Source of the DNA: Hippophae tibetana
Taxonomy: Eukaryota; Streptophyta; Magnoliopsida; Rosales; Elaeagnaceae
Direction: 5' to 3'
Assembly (NCBI GenBank): GCA_037013495.1
Contig: CM072801.1
Span: 12,758,501 to 12,822,500 of the forward strand
DNA: 64,000 bases
The position numbers were made by a program, and so were the translations under genes. This document shows positions 10,578 to 21,710 of the stretch, one piece after another; position 1 is the first letter of the stretch, and each line of letters begins with the position of its first letter. Below the pieces are notes generated by a model that saw nothing but the letters and a program-made list of their open reading frames with translations, searched no databases and was not told the DNA's origin.

Positions 10578-11583
10578 TATTGATATCGACTTTTATCAAT
10601 AGTAAATAGAAATATTTTTTGATGGAATCTTCGAGATGAAAAAAATGTAAGGACATTCGACCACATTGTAAGAGTAATCTTTAACCCTATGATCTTTAAG
10701 TTAATAACCGTAAAATAAAGGGTAGATGAGATATTAATTTCTCTTTAATAATTATATAAAAAGTGAGTGTTTAGTTGTAATTCTTTGTTATGAGATCTAA
10801 TAATTTTAAGATGATATATGATGATATAAGGTATTAAATTATTTTATGCAAATGTGACTATATATAGAAGAAAGAATGAACCTATTAGTTATCCCTATCT
10901 TATTAGGATTGAGTTATTGTACTTTTATAGATAGTTATTTAATGTAGACATTTATTTTTAATTATCTACTCAATTATTCTTTAAGATAATTAAAGGATAA
11001 TTTTGAGTATTTATCTCTTTAAGATAATTAAAGGATAATCTTTATGTATTTATTTCTTTAAGATAATTAAAGGATAAATATTAAACATCTATACTCTTAG
11101 GATAATTATATTATGTTGACACTTCTATGATAATTAGGTACTTATTGGGTTTGGCCCACGAAGCATTTTTGAGACTACTATTTGATTGCCACATAGTATA
11201 TATTAGGGGTGTTTATCGGTCCGATTTTGGTTTAAAAATTTAATCGGATTGGACCGTTTATATTACTTAGATTGGACCGAACCGAACCGTTTGAAATAAT
11301 TTTAATTAATACAAACCGGATCGGATCGTTTGATTTATAAAATTGTTTGGTCTGATTCAGTTTCTGATTTGGTTCAATTTTTTGACACATTTAATGAGAA
11401 ATAATGTGAACATTTTAATATATTATTAAATCGGTCTGATCCGGTTCGACTGGTCTAAAATTAATACAAACCAAACTAGACCGTTTGATTTGTAAAACCA
11501 TTCGGTTCGATTCGTTTCGGTTTTACGGTTTGGTCCGGTCCGGTTTATGGACACCCCTATTATGTACGAAATCACTTCCAACA
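10578..11583 (-). repeat. 3' LTR of Tat element 1 (contains a MITE)
   Basis: Aligns along its length with 17851-18483. Shared words include ACCCTATGATCTTTAAGTTA / ACCCTACGATCTTTAAGTTA, TTTAAGATAATTAAAGGATAAT and GGATAATTATATT. After removing the 356-bp MITE the LTR is about 650 bp. The ATCTTTAAGATAATTAAAGGATAA motif is repeated three times in tandem (about 10975-11075). Confidence 0.75.
11204..11559. mobile_element. hAT-type MITE
   Basis: A 356-bp insert with terminal inverted repeats TAGGGGTGTTTATCGGTCCG and CGGTTTATGGACACCCCTA. The interior is full of CGGTCCGATT / GGTTCGGTTTTGG words on both strands. Flanks gtatatat and ttatgtac agree at 5 of 8 positions, compatible with a decayed 8-bp duplication. 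It has no coding capacity. It sits inside the 3' LTR of Tat element 1 and is absent from the other LTR, so it arrived later. Confidence 0.7.
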
Positions 11584-11917
11584 TCAACTACTAGACTTTC
11601 TGGCCTTTAAGTTAAAAGGTCTGATTAGGATTTTTGCCAATACTTGCGTTAAATATTTCTTCCAATTATGTTGAAGATATTGAGCTTACCTTTGCGTGAT
11701 TTTTTACTCGCCCAAGTGGAAAAATTTACACCATGCTTAGCCATTTGAAATGCGCACAACAATGTTCTATTGTCAATGATGTCTTTGTATTTTCAATCGA
11801 ACTTTCGATTAAAAAATTACGTTGAAGTCAACGCTTTCACCAAGAAAGTCAAATCTTCACTTATTTTTGTGAAAAATCCAAAAATTCAAATCTTAAGCCT
11901 AATCTTTTATAGGATTA

Positions 11918-13492
11918 TGATAAATTCTTGAAAAGCATTAATATTTTGTGATTTTATTAAATTTAAATGTAACAAATATATTTTATTATAGCATTTTTAT
12001 GTTAATATTTATATAAATCTATATGTTCGAAATCACGAATATTTTCTATTATATTTCTGTTTTTTAGCTTAAAATGTATAAATATATCAATATATAAAGA
12101 ACAACAATTTAGGCACTTAATTTGTATCCTAAAAGCTTAAAAGAATAAGACATAAATCTTACATGAAGAATCAATTAGTTTGTAAGGTGTACAAGGCATA
12201 ATTGAAGAAAGTGAATTGTGCCACGATGAGGATCGTAATGTGCCGCAATGCACACTACTCGGTAGAAATTTGCTGGACACACAAAGTATTGTGTGCCGTG
12301 GCGTGGAATAAGTATGTCACAGTATGAATTATTCTGGATGACATTTGTCGTAGCTCAATGTATCTCATATCGTGGCGTAAAAAATGGTGATACAGTACGC
12401 CTTTATTTATTAGGCTCAAAACCCTTGTGCAAGCCTCAACCTATAAATAGTTTTTTTTATTCATTATAGGTCACAATAGAATTAAGGTAGAAAAATTGTT
12501 TACTTTATATTTTTCTCTACCTCTATTCTTCATTTTTCTTAGTTTTAGGTTTAATTTTATACATAATTTAGATTAGATAAGAGCAAATAAGAGTCAGTAA
12601 CAAGAAGATTTTTTAGATAAAGAAGCAATAGATGAAGAAGTAATAAAAGATTGGTGAAAATTAGAGAGTACTCTGAAGATCAAGATCATAACTTTGTAAT
12701 AGGACACATAATCTATCTAATGTTGGTATTGAGATCTAATCCGCATTTTTATTTCTTTTTAGATTAATCTTTTGTATTTCTTGAATTTGTTGAAATTAAT
12801 CTATTGATCATTTATTAATTTTAAGCATGTTTAGTTGATTAATATAATGAAATTTTAGTTTTGTTTCCACATGTATATAGATTATTTAGGTGAATACTTT
12901 TAATATTTAATAAACACATATTGTTTCTTATTTAAGATTTTTAAAAAATTTATTATTGATTAATGTATTGACAATATATTTTTCATAATGAATTTAAAAT
13001 ATGAAAATTAAGTTTCATATGCATTATTTAGATCTAATTTAGACAACTTGAATAATAGTTTAAATTAGTGATCTCACTAAAGGCATCATATCAAATAGTT
13101 TGATATTAAGCAAAATTTAATAAGATTAACTGATGACCCGATCAAAGGAATGAAGTGGTCCGATTAATAAGGAATAGTGACCCAATCAAATGCATTATTT
13201 ATACTAAAAAGGAAGAATCAATAATTTGGATTTGTGCCTTGAATTTATTTGAGTTAAATCTATATTTAGTTATTTTTAATTATTTTATCATTAGTTTAGT
13301 ATTTTTAACACTAAAATATTGTGATATAATATTTAGGTTTTATTTTTGTGTTTGTTTTTAAGAAAATTGGAAAATTATTTAAAATCAAATAGTTTCTCTT
13401 TAGATCAACCTTTAGATTATACTTATTATTTATTATAAATAATTCGTGCACTTGAGAGCTTTTTATAAATATATAAAATTTGACTATCAAGT
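11918..13492 (+). mobile_element. Athila-type LTR, probably solo, inside Tat element 1
   Basis: Related to the LTR at 53811-55386: shared blocks are AATGTATTGACAATATATTT, GATTTAATTTAGACA.CTTGAATAA, CTCACTAAAGGC and, near the 3' end, GATC.ACCTT...GTATACTT followed by ATAAA.ATTCGT, the conserved end of Athila-lineage LTRs. A TATA-like CCTATAAATAG at about 12432 is a likely LTR promoter. The borders are approximate; TATCAAGTTTTT at 13488-13499 resembles the usual LTR end plus primer-site start. No internal domains follow. Confidence 0.6.
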
Positions 13493-13779
13493 TTTTATGC
13501 ATTACATTAGCTAAATGAACTTGGCTACTAATCATGATTTTAGAGTAGTCGGTGAGATTAACTCACTATTTATATAAATACAAGCCTACACCTTTTAGAC
13601 TTTTCACAACTCATAATAATTTCTAAAAGCTCACAAATTTGGGAGGAGAAGAAAATCAAAAGAAAATTCTCTCAAGGTAATCTTCAATGATTTTTTTTCA
13701 TTTATTTTGAAAATAGTGTAGGATAATTATTTTTCATTCAAATACTTTGCATCCCACGACACTTATACCACATTTCCTA

Positions 13780-15480
13780 CCCATGAAGTGATGGATATCG
13801 AATCCGTGAATGTACAGGAATAGGTTTGGCCACCATGGGTGCGTGTCGATACGGATGAGAATTTTCATGGACTCTGGATGTTGGCTGACCAATGGAGGTC
13901 AGACGAAGGCGTGGCTGGCACCACTTTGGACGATGGTGGCTTGGATTGGAAATTTTTGGGCATCCATTTGGCCCAGGTTGAGTCTTCGGGCAATGAACAC
14001 TTGGCTTTTATTCATATATGTTAGCTCATGAATGATTAGAGCGATCTTGAATATTTTTTAGTGAACCTACTAGGTTCTCAAATGACTGACCAATACTTGA
14101 GCATGCTTAGGACCATGTTCTAGATTCCTAAGTCCATCGTCCTGATGCCTCTAGTGCTTGAAATAATTTGGAGTAACCCTCTCCTTGATAGAGTTACTTT
14201 GTGTGCATACCACTTTTTACGGGTTACCACTCTTGTTTTTATCTATAGTGCGAAATTTTTTAAGTGACATTGACGTGGCCCCAGGACAACTTCCACCCAA
14301 TTGTTACACGGTGTTGCTTTGTTGTTGGGTGCTATAGAAGAGGACCGGTATATAGTGGTAGATAACTTATTGTTAAAGAGTTCAAATCCTATGCTAACCA
14401 TGCCTTGATATACCAGCTACTGTATACTAATAAGGTGTGGAATGAGTCTCTATTTACTATTATAAGTGACTTTGACATTCCATTTATTGACCTTCCTTAT
14501 ATGCTTACCCAATATAAGAGAGAGTGTAGGGTTTCTGAGACTTAGTCTTTTATTATAATTTACTTGTAGTGTCCTAACTTGTTTATTTTATTTTTAGTGT
14601 ATCAGACTTGATGTGACATTATTCCTGACTAGATAGAAATGATCAAGTCATTTTATCATCTCCCTTCATTGTTGTAAAGTAATGATCTACTTACTATCCA
14701 TGAGTGAGTTCCACACTGGAGCTTGGATCAATCGCATTTGATTCATAGGGCTTTATCCCTCCAAACCCAGATAGTAAGTACTTCTTGTAACTTAATATTT
14801 TTTGAGTTATTTTAGTTCTTGGTGATCAGGTCGTTGTTAGTAACTTTTAATTCCTTGCAGGTATGACATTTCAACATCTTTCTATGTAAAAGAGCAGGAC
14901 ATAGACAACATACAATGATTTGTTTGTTAAGAGACTTTAGCTTAGAAGATATGCCTAAAAAGGCTAAAGTTGTACAGAAGCCTAGGGCTTCCAAGAGGAA
15001 AAGAACCCCCAATTATGGAATGATCATTGTTGGACCAAAGGGTCGAATCCCCTCCCACACATGTTAACATTCCTTCTGATCTTGTGGCAGACGACTTTGG
15101 TCTAAGACTCATTGACTTGGATGAGGATGTTGTGAGTTTATTTAAGCCATTTTTTATTCTAGACATTATGGAACCTACTAAGCCTATAGATGATGATATA
15201 AATTCCTTAATGGGTAGATCATAATAGTTCACCAAGGATATTAAGTGAGCTATTATAGCATGTGTTGGCTTTTAAAAGCACTTGGAAACTATTAAAGAGA
15301 CACTTAGTATGGCAACCATCGTTGGAGATACTACTTGTAGCGAGTTAGAGACTCAGTTGAAGAAGTCTAGTATGGAACTTGCTACGGTTAAGAAGATACA
15401 AGCTAAGGTCGAAAAGGCCCTAGTGGAAACAAATGAAGAAGTCAATCATTTAGATGCTCTCTTGATGAAGGAGTAGACCA
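13780..15480 (+). pseudogene. Antisense extra ORF of Tat element 1 (plant transposon protein domain, coiled coil)
   Basis: Reads opposite to the element's gag. Broken frames give PGQLPPNCYTVLLCCWVL (about 14281-14335), the PxQLxPNxWRxL block typical of the 'putative plant transposon protein' (transposase-28-like) domain, preceded by a typical CAYHFLRVTT stretch. Downstream, 15027-15224 is acidic, and 15282-15476 is a predicted coiled coil (LETQLKKSSMELATVKKIQA). Additional antisense ORFs of this kind are known from Tat-lineage retrotransposons. Stops and frame shifts make it inactive. The second Tat element carries the equivalent ORF at 55390-58420. Confidence 0.55.
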
Positions 15481-15899
15481 GTTGAGCCTAAGAGAGGGAA
15501 TTGACTGAGGACCTATCTAAGAGCTTTCACTTAGTATGAGGGTGGTTACAGGTAGCTATTGTAACCGTGATTGTCCATATCGTGAAGAGGTAGCTCAAGA
15601 ATTCCATCCCAAATAATGTCCTTAATGAGATTATTTTCCCATTTTTAGAGAGATGTGCTTCTCAGTATGATGTAGTCACCTTTAAGTGAAAGGATGACAA
15701 TTTTGGAAGTTCTAACAACTTAGGTAGTGTTGGAAATTCCAATGATTCTAAGAAGATAAAAGATGAGGTTATGGATGGTGTGAAGCAGCAACTTCTAGAA
15801 TTTTTGGGCTAGAGATGGCCTCATGGATAAGTGCTTTGCAAGTGTTGTAAGAACTGCCCCCAATGAGACCTCTCGTAATAACTCTAACCTTAAAAACTT

Positions 15900-17060
15900 C
15901 TTATCCTTGAGGTTGATTTCTTTCTCTAAATACATAGGCTAATTGTGGTGGTCATTGGTGTTGTGGCCATGACTGTTGTGGTTGTGGTAGTTTTTACAAA
16001 AACTATTATGGCTATGGCTGCTACTACCACTACTGTTATAAGTGTGGCTACTATGGCATTGGATTATTAATGAATTCATCCAAGTAGCCTTTCTTGACTA
16101 GATGCTCAATTTCATCTTTAAGTTTATGATAATTTTCAATGTAGTGGTTGGTGTCTTTGTGGAACCTATAGTACTGAGATTTGTCTCAACCAAGAGTTTT
16201 CAATTTCTTAAGCTATTGTACAAACGGATGGCATTAAACTTGCATTAAAATATCCTCTATTATTGCCTTAAGAATGGTGTAACTTTGGAAACTCTATCTA
16301 GGATATATATGAGATTTCCATCAATGGCCTTTCTATCATTTCTTTGGTCTAGTCTGGAATTTTTATTATCATGGCATGGGGTTCATCTTCATCCCAACGC
16401 TTCTATTCTAGTAGTTCTTTCTTGAAAAACACTTGATTTTTTCTATTAGAAATCATTTCATTCATATTAATATAAGTGTTAATTAATTAAGTAGCCATAA
16501 AATATTTTGTTGGAAAGCCTTTGGCAAGATCCAACTATAGGATTCCCTAACGTAAAGCTTGGTGTAAAGCTATGATGATAGCTTAGTCTAGGAAATTTGC
16601 CACTTTCATTTTTTCTATATTAAATTTATCAAAGAAATCCTTCAGTGACCTTTCCTTTCCCTACTATAAGGCCAATGGGTATGTCATTGGTCTTCTTTGC
16701 TTGGTTGAGAAGTAAGATAAGAACTATTTCCTAAATTCTATGAAAAAACTAATAATGTTGGGCTTCAAAGTTTGATACTAAGCTCTGTTCTTATCTATCA
16801 AAGTGAGTTGGGAGGCCCAATACCTCACATAATTGCTATAGTCATAAATATCCATCAAACCCTCAAAATTTTCTAGATGTTCCAAGAGGGCTTTGGTGCC
16901 ATTATATGTACCTGTTTTAGGCAACTTGAACTTGTCATAAAGTGAGATGGCTATGATCTCTAGGGTGAACGGGGACTCAGTATAGACTGCCAAGTTTGAG
17001 AGTCTACCTCGGTTCAACTTCTATTGAACCTCTTATAATTTTCCTACAACTCGGTCAATG
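15900..17060 (-). pseudogene. Tat-lineage gag
   Basis: The minus strand starts with SPFTLEIIAISLYDKFKLPK and TYNGTKALLEHLENFEGLM, the gag opening usual in Tat/Ogre elements (SPFTxEI...FKxPxxxxYDGTxDPxxHL), continues with WASQLTLI, KERSLKDFFDKFN and ends near 16070-16160 with KLKDEIE-like and KKGYLxEFI-like residues. Stops are scattered through it. The Cys/His knuckle is decayed into a His/Ser/Asn-rich low-complexity segment (15940-16060). Confidence 0.7.
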
Positions 17061-17850
17061 GTGGGACAAGGAATAATTGGTACCTTATCCTGGACCTTTT
17101 GGGGGTCGTTGGCTGTTAAGGTTGCTTGGTTAGCATGGCTGGATTGGATAGAGTGTCCTCATTAGCATTCCTCAAGATGGTTGCATATATCAAAATGAAT
17201 ATGAGCCTATTGAGCTAGCCTTAAACAGTCAAGCACAGATGGACTATGACACCATGATTTAGCATCAAAGACTTGATGGCTATGATTGGTGTATGCAGAT
17301 AAAGTGTGACAGACCACAAGACTCAAGTCCCACTATGGGTAGTCAACTTACTATCCAATCCCTAGATGGATGTGTGTTTGTCCTTGAGCACTTTGAGCAT
17401 TGTAAGACGTTCTAAGATGGCCTAGAATGTATTTTCCATCACATTCGGGCGGGCTCGAGTCCAAGCTTGCCTTACTTTTTTGGCTTGAATGGTCATTATT
17501 GGCAAGTAGGTCCAGGTGTAGCACTTTTATTTCTGGCAGGTTGCGATAGAGCTAGAAGGATGGCATGATGGTTAGGAGGTTGGACCTTCTTACTAGTTAT
17601 AGGGGTATAAAAGGTAGAGCTAGCCTTCTGATCCATTAATCTTTTTACATATCTAGAAAAATAGATGAAAATAGTAGATGCTAATATTTTGAAGTCCTCT
17701 TTTAAGAAAATACTACTTTTAAAGTCTATGATATCCTTCTTTTTTTTAATTTTTTTCTTAGTAGATCAAGAGCTTGAAGAACTTTTTAAGAGTCCTATTA
17801 TTTTGAAATTTTTCAGCCAAATAGATTTCTTTCTCACAGATGGCACCAAA

Positions 17851-18483
17851 TGTTGATACAAATTTGTGTCAATATTAGATACGACTATTCTTTATAGAAT
17901 CTATGAGATGAACAAACTATTAGGACTTTAGATCACTTTATAGGGGTGGTCTTCAACCCTACGATCTTTAAGTTAGTAACTACAAGATGAAGGATAGAGA
18001 AAATCACAGTCTTGTTCTAATAATTATATGAAAAGAGAAAATATTTATTTGTGATTCTCTGTTATGATATCTAGTAATTTAAAGATAATATATTACGATA
18101 TAAGATTAATATATGTTATGTATATGTGATTATATATAGGAAAAATAATAAACCTGATAGTTATCCTTGTCTAATTATGATTGATTTGTTGTAATTTTGT
18201 AGACAATTATCTATTATAGGACAGTTATCATTTATATACATCTATTATTTTTAGAGATCTATCCATAATTATCGGTTCAATTATCCTTTAAGATAATGAA
18301 AGAATAATTTTTAGATCTTTATCTCTTTAAGATAATTAAATGATAATTATTGAACATATATCATCTTAGGATAATTATATTGCGTTCACACTTGTATGAT
18401 GATTATACAATTATTAAGTTTAGCACATAAGGCTAGGATCACTCATCAACTATCAAATGGGATGTATAAAACTACCTCCAATA
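17851..18483 (-). repeat. 5' LTR of Tat element 1
   Basis: Partner of 10578-11583. Begins TGTTGATAC on the plus strand and ends near CCTCCAATA. The adjoining 17831-17850 segment is, on the minus strand, the TTTGGTGCCATCTGTGAG leader that follows the LTR in Tat elements. Confidence 0.72.
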
Positions 18484-18778
18484 TATACTAAATTGTCCAA
18501 AAACTAAAAAAATGATAATTTTATCATTAAAGTGTATTCTATTTGTGATTTGCAGATCGTTATATAACTTACTTTCTAATCAATAAGACCCATGACTTAA
18601 GTCAAAATCATGATTCCATAAGGATTAAAAAGGCTTCTCATGATACGAAATGGATTGTTCTCATTCTATAGACTATAACTAGTGGCTAATTAGCTTGTAC
18701 CCATGAAAAGTTAAATGTTTTGTTATGATTATGGGTACCATGCCTACTCTTAAACCTTATCAAATTGGTCATGTAGCT
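18484..18778. other. Flank between Tat element 1 and the broken PPR gene
   Basis: No ORF or repeat recognised. It lies directly upstream of the first piece of the PLS-class PPR pseudogene and could contain that gene's former promoter. Confidence 0.35.
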
Positions 18779-18848
18779 ATGATACTTATCAAATTCGCTT
18801 CATTTCTATTCAAAACAAAACAAGTATCATCCTCTCATCGAGATCCTA

Positions 18849-19178
18849 TGTTAGGGCTATTGTTGAGATTGAAGGAAGAAGAAGAGAAATAGAAGCAAAG
18901 GAAGAGAAATTGTAGTTATATTTCGATACATTTTTAGCTAAATTTCAGAGGCTTCATATATAGCCTTACATGAATGGAATTGAATGGCAATATCTAACTG
19001 ATTTCTAACATTCCTAAACAAATCCTAACCCTAGTTTTTATTTATTTATTATGTTGTCCCTCTTATGAATTCTAACAGAATTCCCTATGCCTTCTCTACG
19101 CCTATCATCCGTGCCCATCCATGTGCTGTGTGCACTTGATACTGCTCTAATGATTATGAGCAGAGTTTGCTCGTATCA
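18849..19178 (-). repeat. 3' LTR of the chromovirus
   Basis: 330 bp, TG...CA ends in both readings (tgttagggct at the left, tcgtatca at the right). About 88-90% similar by eye to 26898-27226, e.g. CAGAGGCTTCATATATAGC and ATGATTATGAGCAGAGTTT in both. Confidence 0.88.
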
Positions 19179-19192
19179 TTCCTCCATCCCTG
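19179..19192 (-). other. Polypurine tract of the chromovirus
   Basis: On the minus strand GGGATGGAGGAA lies directly before the 3' LTR, the position and composition of a plus-strand primer. Confidence 0.6.
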
Positions 19193-19198
19193 CGAGAA

Positions 19199-20523
19199 TC
19201 CTTGTCCTCAAGGATGAAGTCAGGGTATGATTTCAAAAATTGCCACTAATTTTCCCACATAGCTTCCTTGGTTGAAGTGTCTTTCCATTTTATCAGAATT
19301 TTTGTCTTGGATCCATATTTTCATTTATGGATCACACGACGATCGAGGATGGTTTTAGGTTGAGGTAGGATAATTGCATGATCAGAGATTGAAGGGAGTT
19401 GACTCGAGTTTGGTGGAATTGCCCCTTCGTGCTTCTTTAGCATGCTTACATGAAATACATCGTGTATTTGATAGGCAAGAGGTAGTGCCATCTTGTAAGC
19501 TACTGGTCCTATTCGAGTGATGATTCTGTATGGCCCAAAAAACTGAGAATCTAGCTTTCTTAATGAACGAAATGTCACTGAAGTTTGTCTATAAGGTTGG
19601 AGCCTTAGGTAAACATAATCTCCCTCTTTGAAGATGACCTCTTGTCGGTGTTTTTCAGCTTGGAATTTCATACGGTTCTGATCTTGTAGTAGATTGTGTC
19701 TTAATTCTCATAGTAGGTGGTCTCTGGTACACAGGTGCTCATCCACAGTTGGAACTTGAGCAGTTTTGGGGACATATGTTAATAAGTGTGGATATGGAAT
19801 GGCATAGACTGCTTCGAAGGGAGTCATCTGTGTTGAGGAGTGGATGAAAGTGTTGTAGCTGTACTCAACCCAATGAATCCATTCAATCCACTTGCATGGT
19901 TGATCTCTAATGAAGTAGTGCATATACTACTCTAGTGTGCGGTTGGTTACATCAGTATGTCCATCTGACTGAGGGTGATAGCTGGAGCTCATGCATAATT
20001 GAGTTCCTTGTAATTGAAACAAATCTTGCTAGAAGGATCTGATAAACACTTTATCATGATCACTAACGATGGAATTGGGCATGCCATGTAGGCACAAGAT
20101 ATTGGTCACAAATGTCTTGGCCACAATGGGGGCTAGAAATGGGTGTTTCATAGGAATGAAATGGGTGTATTTACTTAAACAGTCCATAATCATCATTATA
20201 ATTGTATGCCTCTTTGAAGCTGGTAACCCTTCCACGAAATCCATCGAGATATCAGCCCAAATCTTATCAGGTATGGAAAGAGGTTTAAGTAATCCTGTTG
20301 GTTTCATAGTCTCTGTTTTGAACCTTTGGTAGGGCTCACACTGCTTGAGGAATTTATTCAACATTTGGCCTAATTTAAGCCACATAAAGCTATGTTTGAT
20401 GCGAGAGAGGGTTTTGTGGAATCCAAAATGTCCCCCAATTGGGGTGGAGTGACAATCAACTATGATCTTAGGTATAAGGGAGGATTTAGGGCTCAAGTAT
20501 ATAGCCTTTAAACCAAACCACAT
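19199..20523 (-). pseudogene. Chromovirus integrase and chromodomain
   Basis: From 20523 downward: His-His-Cys region (HSTPIGGHFGFHKT...CEPYQ; the second pair Cys is changed), core DISMDFVEGLP with the first Asp, IVSDHDKVF with the second Asp, and the Glu region near 19925 after a stop. 19321-19671 gives the GPY/F-type module (FFGPYRIITRIGPVAYKMAL) and HDVFHVSMLKKH. The chromodomain is readable at about 19199-19345 (KILIKWKD, YPDFILEDK) with stops. These domains join the cDNA ends to host DNA and steer insertion towards heterochromatin marks. Dead by several stops. Confidence 0.85.
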
Positions 20524-20599
20524 CTCATTGTAACAGTTTGTGAGGAGTTGTAGGAGTGGATTTGGCTATCAGGTTTGTGTAGAAATGATCTTGTTGGAC

Positions 20600-21710
20600 T
20601 TCCTTCTGAAGATGTGGCCACCAGTCTATCTATGGTTGAGATATGCTTAAAAAAAGAAACTCTACTACTCATGAAAGAGAGTTATCTCCTTGGTTTTCCT
20701 TCCTATGTTTGTACTCAATTTTATAATCATAGCCATGTAGCTTAGGCATCCATCGTGCTTGTGCTAGAGTGGTAATATGCTACTCTAGCAGATATTTAAG
20801 GCTCTTTTGATCGGCACAAACGATGAAGGATTTTCCCAATAGGTAAGGCCAAGCGCCATACCCAGATAGCTTTAATGATAACTAATATTGCTTTCTCATA
20901 TATTGATAGAGCCAATGTTGAACCCTTGAGAGCTTAGCTAAAGTAAGCTATTGGTTTCTCTGTTTGAGTAAGGATAACCCCTAGCCCGATGCCATTGGCA
21001 TCACATTCAATTACAAACCTCTAGAAAAAATTGGGAAGGCTCAAGACTGGTGGTGATGTCAAGGCATCCTTTAACTGCTTAAATGAGTTTTCAACAGTTG
21101 CATTCCAATGAAACCCTTCCTTGCTCAGGAGGCGAGTTAAGGGAGCTACCAGGCTACCAAAATTATGTACAATTGTTTTGTAATAACTAGCTAACCCTAG
21201 GAAGCCTCTAACTCCTTTAGATGTGGTTAGGGTTGGCCATTCCTTAACCGCTTAGATCTTTGAAGGGTTCACAGAGACCCATTGGTCTGAGACCACATGG
21301 CCCAAATATTCTATTTGTTTTACTCCAAATTGACATTTGGTTTCTTTGGCATACAAGCTGTTGGTTACCAAAAGTTGTAGGACCATTCTCAAATGTACCA
21401 AGTGTTCATCCCTTGATTGTGAGTGTATCATAATGTCATCAAAGAATACCAGGATGAATTTTTGAAGGTAAGGTTTGAAAAGGTCATTCATGAGACCTTG
21501 GAAGGTAGTTGGGGCATTAGTAAGGCCAAAAAGCATTACTAAGAATTCATAATGGCCTTCATGGGTTCTAAAGGCCATTTTAGGGATATCCTCTTGATAA
21601 ACTCTTATCTGATGATACCCTAATCACATATCTATCTTGGAGAAGACATGAGCTCCATGGAGCTCATCTAGCAGCTCATCAATCACAAGAATGAGGTACT
21701 TGTCTTTAAC
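20600..21710 (-). pseudogene. Chromovirus reverse transcriptase C-terminal part and RNase H
   Basis: 21252-21578 is open and carries MAFRTHEGHYEFLVMLFGLT and the catalytic motif FFDDIM, then YLGHVVS. The stretch up to 21710 reads as the preceding RT motif (VIDELLDELHGAHVFSKIDM). RNase H pieces occupy about 20600-21200 in broken frames. The N-terminal part of the same RT is on the other side of hAT copy 1 (25117-25752). Confidence 0.83.

Larger units (their letters stand above)
10578..18483 (-). mobile_element. Tat-lineage Ty3/Gypsy element 1, gag only, with antisense ORF
   Basis: Bounded by two related LTRs, at 10578-11583 (3' LTR, enlarged by a MITE) and 17851-18483 (5' LTR). Flanking bases tataa (10573-10577) and tatac (18484-18488) look like a decayed 5-bp target duplication. 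Just inside the 5' LTR on the minus strand is TTTGGTGCCATCTGTGAGAA, matching the TTTGGCGCC(G)TCTGTGGGAA type start usual for Tat elements. Gag (minus, about 15900-17060) follows. I found no protease, RT or integrase, so it is non-autonomous. A plus-strand (antisense) ORF occupies 13780-15480. An Athila-type LTR lies at about 11918-13492. Confidence 0.75.
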
